From assembly GCA_964615765.1 (NCBI GenBank), contig CAZTQN010000006.1:62001-126000 (forward strand): a stretch of 64,000 nt of DNA. The letters run 5' to 3'. Below, one piece after another: positions 27,991-35,101 of this stretch. The DNA is from CAZTQN01 sp964615765. GTDB lineage: Bacteria > Planctomycetota > Phycisphaerae > Phycisphaerales > UBA1924. Under the pieces are notes generated by a model. The model searched no databases. It had not been told where the DNA came from and saw only the letters and a program-made list of their open reading frames with translations. How positions within the stretch are numbered: position 1 is the stretch's first letter; every line of letters begins with the position of its first letter. The position numbers and the translations under genes were made by a program.

Positions 27991-28620
27991 ATGATCGTTG
28001 GATTCCTGAACCAGAAGGGCGGGGTGGGGAAGACCACGCTCGCCGTGCATGCCGCGGACGTGCTGGCGCGTCGCGGTAAACGGGTACTGCTCGTGGACGC
28101 CGACCCGCAGGGCTCGGCCCTGGACTGGGCCGCGGCCAGGCGAAGCGAGCCGCTGTTCCCGGTGGTGGGGCTGCCGAAGTCATCCATCCACAAGGAACTG
28201 CCCGCGCTCGTCAGGGGCTACGACATCGTCATCATCGACGGACCGCCGCGTGTCTACGACGTGGCCCGGTCGGTCATCATGGCGAGCGACATGGTGGTGA
28301 TCCCGGTGCAGCCGTCGCCGTACGACGTGTGGGCGGCCAAGGAGATCGTGGACCTGTTCCAGGAGGGTCTGATCTACAAGCCCGCACTGAAAGCCGCCTT
28401 TGCGATCAATCGCAAAATCGTAAACACGGCGCTCGGCCGGGACGTGGTCGAGGCGCTCGCCGAATACTCCGTGCCGGTGCTGAGAACCGCGGTGTGCCAG
28501 CGGATCGCGCTTGCCGAATCGGCGGCCGCGGGGCAGACGGTGTTCGAGACCGATCCGCACCACCCCGCGGGCAACGAAGTCTCCGCCATGGTGGATGACT
28601 TCCTTGAGCTCGCCGCATGA
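27991..28620 (+). CDS. parA: ParA-family partition ATPase
   Basis: The 209-residue Walker-type ATPase has a deviant Walker A KGGVGKTT at 9-16, an early DADPQGSALDW, and IIDGPP for the Walker B region. It is the short ParF/Delta type without an N-terminal HTH, so regulation would be by the small partner. GAGAGGG precedes the ATG. The stop overlaps the parG ATG as ATGA. Such proteins segregate low-copy plasmids by moving the centromere complex over the nucleoid. Here it sits within an integrated element, between the 8-bp array and repA. Confidence 0.93.
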   Translation: MIVGFLNQKGGVGKTTLAVHAADVLARRGKRVLLVDADPQGSALDWAAARRSEPLFPVVGLPKSSIHKELPALVRGYDIVIIDGPPRVYDVARSVIMASDMVVIPVQPSPYDVWAAKEIVDLFQEGLIYKPALKAAFAINRKIVNTALGRDVVEALAEYSVPVLRTAVCQRIALAESAAAGQTVFETDPHHPAGNEVSAMVDDFLELAA

Positions 28621-28874
28621 AGAAGGTCACGTTCACACCCAAGCCCAACGCGGGCGCCGGCAATCGGTCGCCCGATCAATGGGTCCATGAGCGATCACAC
28701 GCGGAGCCGAGCAAGCGGCTCACGATCGACATCCCCTCAGACTTGCACCGGACGATGAAGGTGCAGTGCGCTGTTCGCGGCGAACGCATGGCCGACGTGG
28801 TGCGGGAACTGCTTGAAAAGCACTTCGCGTCGGGGTACGAAGAGAGTGGAGGGGCAGGGGGAACGGACCATTGA
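28617..28874 (+). CDS. Ribbon-helix-helix partition protein (ParG-like)
   Basis: The 85-residue protein has a flexible basic N-terminus (about 1-32) and a C-terminal ribbon-helix-helix fold. KRLTIDIPSDLHRTMKVQCA forms the strand and first helix, and MADVVRELLEKHF the second helix. This is the ParG/omega arrangement. It would bind the 8-bp array upstream of parA, stimulate ParA and repress the operon. The four-base overlap with parA indicates coupled translation. Confidence 0.82.
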   Translation: MKKVTFTPKPNAGAGNRSPDQWVHERSHAEPSKRLTIDIPSDLHRTMKVQCAVRGERMADVVRELLEKHFASGYEESGGAGGTDH

Positions 28875-28924
28875 GCCGATGCCCTTGAACTCCGCGATGA
28901 TGGAACACGCAGTGGTACGGTGCA

Positions 28925-29893
28925 GTGCAGACAGACGACAAAGCGGCGAGTAGTTGGCCAGTATCAACACGGTTGACGCGGATCGAGCGGCGGATCATCG
29001 AGGCCAACGCGCTGATCTCGCAGGAGCCGCCGGACCGGATGGACTTCCTGCATACCTGCCTCTGCCAGGTCGGCTTGCCGAGACGACGTGTCGCAGCCCG
29101 GTTCTTTGAGCGACACAGCGGCCACGTCAGCGTGCGGCTGGAAGCCGGGACGCTCTTCAACGGGACCGAGTTTGTTGAACAGCCGTTGCCTTACGGCGTG
29201 ATCCCGCGGCTGGTGATGGTGCACGTGAGCTCCGAGGCCGTGCGCACACGCAGCCGCTCCATCGCGATCGGCGACAGCATGCGGCAGTTCCTGAATGTCC
29301 TCGGCATATCGACCAGCGGAGGAGAGCGGGGGGGCTACACCGCGTTCAAGCGGCAGATGGAAGCGCTCGCCGCGTGCCGTCTGACGTTCGGCATGTACGC
29401 CGACGGCCGCGTGGTGACGGTGGATGCCAAGCCGATCGATCGATTCGAAGCCTGGCTTCAGGTGGACGGGAACCAGCGGACACTGTGGCCGGGCGCGATC
29501 GAGCTTTCGGAGCGGTTCTATTCCACACTGGCGGAACACGCGGTGCCCTTGGACTATCGAGCGCTCGCGGCATTGCGGCACTCGTCACTGGCGCTCGACA
29601 TGTATTCGTGGCTTGCCCACCGGCTCCGGAGGGTGAACCGGCCGCAGGGCGTCAAGGTGAGCTGGCAGAACCTCCGCGAGCAGTTCGGGCAGGAGTACGC
29701 GAGTTCGAAGAACTTCAAGCGGGAGTTCCGCAGTCTGCTCGGGGCGGTGCGCCGTGTCTATCCCGATGCGAAGCTCCAGGAAGTGCCGGGCGGGCTGATC
29801 CTCTATCCATCGCGCCCGCCGCTGTCGCCGACGCGGGTCGCGTTCAGTCTGCCCAGACGAGCACTTGGATCTGTGGATAAACCGGAGGGTTGA
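28925..29893 (+). CDS. repA: Plasmid replication initiator (RepA, IncW/pSa-like family)
   Basis: The 322-residue protein matches the plasmid-encoded RepA family. Signature segments are LPYGVIPRLVMVHVSSEA (about 88-105), the SIAIGDSMRQFLNVLG region, and the C-terminal RHSSLALDMYSWLAHRL with SWQNLREQFGQ, which carry winged-helix DNA-binding domains. The start is GTG 28925; no strong ribosome site is visible, so the exact start is uncertain. It follows parA-parG by 50 bases. A perfect DnaA box lies in its last codons and likely iterons lie just downstream. Its presence shows that the element has, or had, a plasmid replicon. Confidence 0.87.
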   Translation: MQTDDKAASSWPVSTRLTRIERRIIEANALISQEPPDRMDFLHTCLCQVGLPRRRVAARFFERHSGHVSVRLEAGTLFNGTEFVEQPLPYGVIPRLVMVHVSSEAVRTRSRSIAIGDSMRQFLNVLGISTSGGERGGYTAFKRQMEALAACRLTFGMYADGRVVTVDAKPIDRFEAWLQVDGNQRTLWPGAIELSERFYSTLAEHAVPLDYRALAALRHSSLALDMYSWLAHRLRRVNRPQGVKVSWQNLREQFGQEYASSKNFKREFRSLLGAVRRVYPDAKLQEVPGGLILYPSRPPLSPTRVAFSLPRRALGSVDKPEG

Positions 29894-30082
29894 AGGAGTT
29901 GTCCACGCTGAACCGCTATCCCTCATGCGCTGCATCACCACCCCCTCAACCCCGATTCGTGCGCTGCATCGCCACCCCAAACCTATAGAAGACTCCCTAT
30001 AGCTCTTCCTGTAGTAGGGGCCTTCGCGGGGAGGATGGGGCAGGCCGCGGGACTGGGGCCATCCACCGGGCCATGTGGATAG
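29872..30082 (+). other. Likely vegetative origin (oriV)
   Basis: Downstream of repA are two 19-bp direct repeats of TGCGCTGCATCRCCACCCC (29926-29944 and 29960-29978, one mismatch) and two copies of CCTATAG (29982 and 29996). A perfect DnaA box TGTGGATAA lies at 29872-29880 and a near-perfect TGTGGATAG at 30074. Iterons plus DnaA boxes next to a RepA gene are the usual layout of a theta-type oriV. No gene is seen between 29894 and 30168. Confidence 0.6.
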
Positions 30083-30110
30083 GGTTTTTATCGGATCTTG
30101 AGCCCTTTAC

Positions 30111-30139
30111 TTGACAAATACGTCCAGCTAGACGATAAT
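30111..30139 (+). promoter_or_regulatory. Promoter with palindromic operator for the NTase/HTH pair
   Basis: TTGACA (30111-30116), a 17-base spacer and GATAAT (30134-30139) form a near-consensus sigma-70 promoter. The spacer holds CGTCCAGCTAGACG (30121-30134), an almost perfect palindrome around AGCT. Binding there would block RNA polymerase. The HTH protein at 30747 is the natural candidate repressor. Confidence 0.7.
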
Positions 30140-30168
30140 GACCAGTAGGTGCAACGACGAGGAGCCCC

Positions 30169-30750
30169 ATGACCACTTTGCCCACCTTCAACAGCGACGG
30201 CGTCTTGCCTCCCGGCGACTACGCGTTGTCCCTGCGCGGGCTCATGGAATCCATGCTTGTGCTTGGGCCGGGTGAGCCGCGCGATCACATGGTCTGGAAC
30301 GCGGCGTGGCGGCACCGATTGGCCGACAACCTGAGCGTGATGGTCCGGCAGCTTTGGGCGGTAGGGATAGAAGACATCTACATCGACGGGTCGTTCGTGG
30401 AGGACAAGGACCACCCCAACGACATCGACGGCTACTTCGCGTGCGATCCGAAGCGGTTTGCTTCCGGGCAACTAGAGCAGGAGCTCAACCGCATCGACCC
30501 GCAGAAATGCTGGACGTGGGACCACACGACCAGGCGGGCCTACCGCGGCTACCCGAAGCTGCAGCTGCCCATGTGGCACGCGTACCGCGTCGAGCTCTAC
30601 CCGCACTACACCGGTCTGATTGCCGGCGTTGATGAACATGGGCAGGCGCTGGAGTTCCCGGCGTTCTTCCGCAAGTGCCGCGGAACAGGGAAGGCCAAGG
30701 GCATCATCAAGATCATCAAGGACGAGAAAGCGACAGGAGTACAGCCATGA
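30169..30750 (+). CDS. DUF6932-like nucleotidyltransferase-fold protein, putative toxin
   Basis: The 193-residue protein shows the nucleotidyltransferase signature: IDGSF (Gly74-Ser75-Phe76) followed by a DID pair (Asp85, Asp87), with flanking helices. This is like minimal NTases of MNT/AbiEii/DUF6932 type. GGAG precedes the ATG. Its stop overlaps the ATG of an HTH gene as ATGA, and a strong, probably autoregulated promoter stands upstream. Together these suggest a toxin-antitoxin or abortive-infection pair that would stabilise the element. The target (tRNA or protein) cannot be inferred; the toxic role is inference from arrangement. Confidence 0.65.
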   Translation: MTTLPTFNSDGVLPPGDYALSLRGLMESMLVLGPGEPRDHMVWNAAWRHRLADNLSVMVRQLWAVGIEDIYIDGSFVEDKDHPNDIDGYFACDPKRFASGQLEQELNRIDPQKCWTWDHTTRRAYRGYPKLQLPMWHAYRVELYPHYTGLIAGVDEHGQALEFPAFFRKCRGTGKAKGIIKIIKDEKATGVQP

Positions 30751-31223
30751 TCCGCAATGAAACCGAGTACCAGCAGGCCATCGGCCGTGTCGATGCGGAG
30801 CGCAAGCGTTTCGCCGAGCACGTCGAGGCGTGGAAGAAGCAGGGCTTCACCGCGGAGGAAGTCGCCCGGCTGAAGGAACCCTTGGAGTCCTTCCACATGC
30901 AGCTTGTGGAGGAGGTTCAGAGCTACGAGCGGCTCAAGCGAGGACAGTTCAGCGAGTTTGAGAACCTTGCCGGACTTGGCCAGGTCTTGATCGGTCTACG
31001 CATTGCCCGCGGCATGACACAGCGTGAGCTTGCCAGGCGATTGGACGTCGACGAAACGATGGTCTCCCGTGACGAGCGGAACGAGTACCACGGGATCACT
31101 GTGGATCGGGCACGGCGCGTGCTGGAGGCGCTCGGGGTCAAGCTCGTCACTCGGGTTGAAGTCGAGCCCATCAATGCTCCGAACGATCAGCCGAACCTCC
31201 CACGGCCAGAATTTGCACGGTAA
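30747..31223 (+). CDS. HTH (XRE/HigA-like) protein, putative antitoxin/repressor
   Basis: The 158-residue protein has an N-terminal helical, Glu/Lys-rich part (about 1-70) followed by an XRE-type helix-turn-helix (about 78-132): IGLRIARGMTQRELARRLDVDETMVSRDE. The N-terminal helical region plus HTH is the layout of several HigA-type antitoxins. It overlaps the NTase gene by four bases. It probably binds the palindrome at 30121 and controls its own operon. A plain regulator without antitoxin role remains possible. Confidence 0.75.
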   Translation: MIRNETEYQQAIGRVDAERKRFAEHVEAWKKQGFTAEEVARLKEPLESFHMQLVEEVQSYERLKRGQFSEFENLAGLGQVLIGLRIARGMTQRELARRLDVDETMVSRDERNEYHGITVDRARRVLEALGVKLVTRVEVEPINAPNDQPNLPRPEFAR

Positions 31224-31454
31224 ACTGGGAACATGCGATAACAGGGTTACACCAGCGGCATGGCCAGCGGCGCAGCGCTTTCTCGCCTCTCGGTTTGCAC
31301 CAGAAAGACTCGACGACGCAGTCCGAATTGTGCACAAGCTAGTCCCCGGCCGCACGGGCGTGAGATTTGGAATCTGTTTGGTTTACAAGTTAGGCTCAAC
31401 CCAACCGCAATGGTCTGCAGCGGTATACTCTGCCCAGCCGATACACCCCACCAG

Positions 31455-31919
31455 ATGTCCCCAGCCCTTGTCAAAATCGTTGCCATGCTCCTGCTCGTCG
31501 TGCAGGGGGCGATCGCGTCGGCTCCGGGTAGGGTGCTTTGCATTCCGGTCGGGGACTGCGGAACGCACGAGTCGGAAACTGCCGAAGTGTGCTCGCATTG
31601 TGACACGCAGGGCATGGCCCACGCGGGGAACGGCGTTGGCGCCCCGGGCCACGACGAGGGACCGTACAGCACCGCGTTTCACCCCGACGACGAGTGCGGC
31701 TGCCACCTTCATGTGTCGGTCCCGGGCGATGAGCAGGTGCCCATCAATCCGAAGGGCGAAGGCCCAGATTCGCGGACGTTCTTGTTGCCACTGGCGATCG
31801 CGGTCGTCATGGCTTGGGATTTCGATCCCCCGATTGCCGCGCCGCCGCTTGTCCAGCCCCCCGATTTCAGCGCCTCCGATCAGGTCTTGGGCCTGAAGAC
31901 GACCCGTCTCCTCATCTAG
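31455..31919 (+). CDS. Cys/His-rich exported protein at head of metal block
   Basis: The 154-residue frame from ATG 31455 has an N-terminal signal segment (about 5-22). A Cys/His-rich middle follows (about 29-85), including CSHC, HDEG and ECGCHLHV, then a hydrophobic stretch with AIAVVMAWDFDPP and a C-terminus ending RLLI. The layout matches two other Cys-rich exported proteins in the window (42240 and 61891), although identity is low. A TATACT hexamer lies at 31424-31429. It probably binds metal in the periplasm. No ribosome site is clear, so ATG 31410 is an alternative start. The 209 bases after the stop show nothing certain. Confidence 0.55.
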   Translation: MSPALVKIVAMLLLVVQGAIASAPGRVLCIPVGDCGTHESETAEVCSHCDTQGMAHAGNGVGAPGHDEGPYSTAFHPDDECGCHLHVSVPGDEQVPINPKGEGPDSRTFLLPLAIAVVMAWDFDPPIAAPPLVQPPDFSASDQVLGLKTTRLLI

Positions 31920-32128
31920 CGCCGACGTTCCCGCCCGCCGCCGTTCGGACGATTGTCTGGAGCGGCGGGCGATGTCGTTCTCCTGCTGTGGACGTTTCGA
32001 CATCCACGCAGGTCTTGGCGTTGTTTCCCCCACAACTTGGGCTGGATCTCGCTTAGCGGTGTTCGCCGCGGCTACGCGTTGCGGACGGTTCTGATGGGCA
32101 GAGCTTCCACCTGTTTGGAGACTCCTTT

Positions 32129-33652
32129 ATGGTCAGATCACACGAAGACCAGTCCGAGGGCGGACTGCGGCGGCGATTCACGGGGCTTTCGCTGGCTGCA
32201 CTGGTCGCGCTCGCCGCGGGAGGCTGCCAGTCGTACGAGCGACGGCCGCTTGACATGACCGGACACCAAGCCGCGTTCCTGGCACGCACGGCGGAAAGTC
32301 CAGAAGTCAGGACGTTCGCGGAAAGCCTCGCGGCGAGGTCACCAGCGCCCGCTGGCGGGATGGTGGCGTTCGACCCCGGCGACGGCATCACCTGCGAGGA
32401 AGCCGAGGTCATCGCCCTCGTGTTCAACGCCGACCTCCGAGTCGCTCGCCTCCGGGCGGGAGTCACGCAGGCGAACGCGGAGAACGCAGGGCTTTGGGAA
32501 GACCCAACGATCGGCGTTGACCTCACTCGCATCATCGAGAGCACTCCTGAGCCGTGGAAGGTCTTCACGAGCGTGGGCCTCACGATTCCGATCTCAGGGC
32601 GGCTAGAGATCGAGAAGCAGCGGGCGGGCGTGGAACACGCCGCAGAACTCGCACGGGTTGCCCAGCGCGAGTGGATGGTGCGGACGTCGGTCCGCCGGGC
32701 ATGGAGCGAATGGTCGGCGCTGGACGCGCAGCTCGCGGTCACGCGCGACTTCCTGTCCCGCGTGGACCAGATCCTTTCGGTCGTCGACAAGATGGAGCAG
32801 GCGGGGGAGATGGCCAGGACCGAGGCGCGGCTCTTCCGTATCGAGAAGGCAACCAAGGCAGCGGACCTCGCCGTTCTTGAGTCCCGAGTTCGCGAGGCGG
32901 ACCTTCGGCTACGCCAGCTCATGGGGATGTCACCCGACGCCCCGCTTCGGTTGCACGCCGACGGCGTCGGGCCGGCCCGGTCGAGCGTGCACTCCGGGAC
33001 GGACACCGCCGAGCTCCAACGCCGGAACCCGGCGATGCTGGTCGCGACCGCCGAGTACGAGGCCGCCGAGAAGGCCCTCGAACTCGAAGTCCGCAAGCAG
33101 TACCCGGACTTGCACATCGGGCCTGGCTATGGGAACGAGGACGGCCAAGACCAGGTGCTGCTGGGGCTGTCCGTGCCGATTCCGATCTTGAACGCCAACC
33201 GTCGCGGCATCGCCGAGGCGCGAGCGCAGCGCGAAGTCACCCGTGCCGCGGCCGAGGCCACGCTGGAGCAGACCATCGCCGCCGTTCGCTCGGCCGAGGT
33301 GCGGCTCATGGCTGCGGCGCGGCGCCGCTCGACCCTGGAATCGGAGATCGTCCCGCTTGTCGACGCGCAATACGCCGATGCCCGCCAGGTGGCCCGGCTG
33401 GGCGAAGTGAACACTCTGGTGCTCTTGGAGAGCCTGACGCGGCAACAAGAAGCCAAAGTCGGGCTCGTTGAAGCGGTGCGCGATGAGGCGCTCGCCGGAG
33501 TTGATCTGGAAGAGCTCCTCGGCCCCGAAGCGTTGACGTCTCCGGGTGGGCCTACCGCGATTCCCGTTACTCCGGGAGCTGCTGCTCCTTCGGGCGGCGC
33601 GCCAGCATCCGAAAGCACCCCCACGAACCCCACCGGCGCGGTCGCGCGCTGA
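32129..33652 (+). CDS. czcC: CzcC-type outer-membrane factor (TolC family)
   Basis: This protein forms the outer-membrane channel of an RND metal pump. The 507-residue product has a lipoprotein signal with lipobox ending AAGGC (about residue 33). It has the two duplicated helical-barrel halves typical of outer membrane efflux proteins, with long Glu/Ala/Arg-rich helices and NPAMLVATAEYEAAEKALELE. A Pro/Ala/Thr-rich tail ends the protein. It is followed 24 bases later by the adaptor gene and then by the RND transporter, the standard czcCBA order. Confidence 0.86.
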   Translation: MVRSHEDQSEGGLRRRFTGLSLAALVALAAGGCQSYERRPLDMTGHQAAFLARTAESPEVRTFAESLAARSPAPAGGMVAFDPGDGITCEEAEVIALVFNADLRVARLRAGVTQANAENAGLWEDPTIGVDLTRIIESTPEPWKVFTSVGLTIPISGRLEIEKQRAGVEHAAELARVAQREWMVRTSVRRAWSEWSALDAQLAVTRDFLSRVDQILSVVDKMEQAGEMARTEARLFRIEKATKAADLAVLESRVREADLRLRQLMGMSPDAPLRLHADGVGPARSSVHSGTDTAELQRRNPAMLVATAEYEAAEKALELEVRKQYPDLHIGPGYGNEDGQDQVLLGLSVPIPILNANRRGIAEARAQREVTRAAAEATLEQTIAAVRSAEVRLMAAARRRSTLESEIVPLVDAQYADARQVARLGEVNTLVLLESLTRQQEAKVGLVEAVRDEALAGVDLEELLGPEALTSPGGPTAIPVTPGAAAPSGGAPASESTPTNPTGAVAR

Positions 33653-33676
33653 TCGCCTCTGCACAAGGAACACACC

Positions 33677-35098
33677 ATGAAGAACACACTCAGCACATTC
33701 TCGAAGATGCTGCTTGTCGGTGGGCTGGCGCTTTCCATGCCGCTCGCATTTACCCTCACCGGCTGCGAGAAGAAGGAAACGGCCCACGGCACGGACGACG
33801 GGCACGACCACGGAAGCGAAGGAGGCGGTACGGGGTCGGGCGCGAGCACCGATGGCGCGGCCGCTCCTTCCAACCGAGTCGACATCCCCGCCTCGGTCCG
33901 GCAGAACCTCGGCATCACGTTCGCCAAGGTCGAGTCTCGGAACGTGGCGCAGACGCTCCGCGTCCCGGGACGGTTCGAGCTCTTGCCCACGGCCCGGCGC
34001 GAGTATCGCACGCCGCTATCGGGCCGAGTCGACATCCTGGTGAGCCAGTACCAGAAGGTCGAACCCGGAACGCCGCTCTACCGAGTCGATGCCGCCGCGT
34101 GGCGTGACCTGCATGAACAGATTGCCGCAACATCGGCAAGAGTCGAGTCAATGGCTCCGCTCTTGGCAGCGCAGGCTGAGCACGAGAGAAGTCTTACCGA
34201 GAAAGTTGCTCTCTGGCAGGAGCGGCTGGATCAACTGGACACCCTCCGAGACGCGGGTGGCGGAAGTGCGACGCAGTTCACCGAAGCTCGGGCGACGCTC
34301 AATGCGAGCCAGAGTGAACTTTCCGTTGCCCGGGGCAGGAGCGCGGAGCTCGCCGCACAAAAGAAGCAGGCGGAGGCCGAGCTTCGGTCGCTGACCTCGC
34401 GGCATGAACTGCTCGTTCGGGGCGGCAACTGCGGCGATCGTCACGAAGGCATCGATGCAGGAAGCGGATACACAGTGTGCGCTGTTGCCGAGGGAGTCGT
34501 TGAATCGGTCGGGATCACACCGGGTGGCCTGGCCGAAGAGAACGGCCACATCGTGACACTGGTGCAGCCGGACCAAATCAGGTTCCGCGCCCGCGGCTTG
34601 CAGTCCGACCTCGGACGATTGCGTGACGGCCTGCCGGCCAGGATCGCGGCTCCGCAAGGCGGAAGTCTGCCGCTGCAAGACGCGATGAGCGGCGTGCTTC
34701 AGATCGGTCTCGCCGCTGATGCGGACGAGCGAACTGTGGATCTTGTCGTGGTCCCTGAGACGCTCGCTCCGTGGGCACGCACTGGAGTGTCGGCACACCT
34801 GGAGGTGACGCTCGCCGGAGGAACTGAGGAGCTGGCGATCCCGCAATCGGCCGTTGTGCGCGACGGCGCTCGGGGGATCATCTTCCGACGCGACCCGGCC
34901 GATCCCGACAAGGTGATCCGCATGGAGGCCGACCTCGGCCTCTCCGACGGCCGATGGGTCGTGATCGCCAGCGGAGTCAAGGAGGGTGACGAGATCGTGC
35001 TCGGCGGCAACTTCCAGTTGATGCTGGCGACGAGCGGCGCGTCGGAGAAAGCCGGTCATTTCCACTCCGACGGGACCTTTCACGAGGGGAGCCACTAA
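33677..35098 (+). CDS. czcB: CzcB-type periplasmic adaptor (HlyD family) of RND pump
   Basis: The adaptor joins the RND transporter to its outer-membrane channel. The 473-residue protein has a lipobox (LTGC, about residue 29) followed by a short His/Asp-rich stretch (HGTDDGHDHG). The beta-barrel/lipoyl hairpin segments follow, with VPGRFELLP and GRVDILVSQYQKVEPGTPLY. A coiled coil spans about 135-235, and the C-terminal SDGRWVVIASGVKEGDEIVLGG is typical of the family. The C-terminus is again His-rich (HFHSDGTFHEGSH). The stop is three bases before czcA. Confidence 0.88.
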   Translation: MKNTLSTFSKMLLVGGLALSMPLAFTLTGCEKKETAHGTDDGHDHGSEGGGTGSGASTDGAAAPSNRVDIPASVRQNLGITFAKVESRNVAQTLRVPGRFELLPTARREYRTPLSGRVDILVSQYQKVEPGTPLYRVDAAAWRDLHEQIAATSARVESMAPLLAAQAEHERSLTEKVALWQERLDQLDTLRDAGGGSATQFTEARATLNASQSELSVARGRSAELAAQKKQAEAELRSLTSRHELLVRGGNCGDRHEGIDAGSGYTVCAVAEGVVESVGITPGGLAEENGHIVTLVQPDQIRFRARGLQSDLGRLRDGLPARIAAPQGGSLPLQDAMSGVLQIGLAADADERTVDLVVVPETLAPWARTGVSAHLEVTLAGGTEELAIPQSAVVRDGARGIIFRRDPADPDKVIRMEADLGLSDGRWVVIASGVKEGDEIVLGGNFQLMLATSGASEKAGHFHSDGTFHEGSH

Positions 35099-35101
35099 GC
35101 C

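Noticed and set aside
31920..32128. GC-rich inverted repeat (CCCGCCGC/GCGGCGGG) between the Cys-rich gene and czcC as a terminator
   Set aside because: No T-tract follows and the two genes look co-transcribed; GC-rich DNA yields such repeats often.
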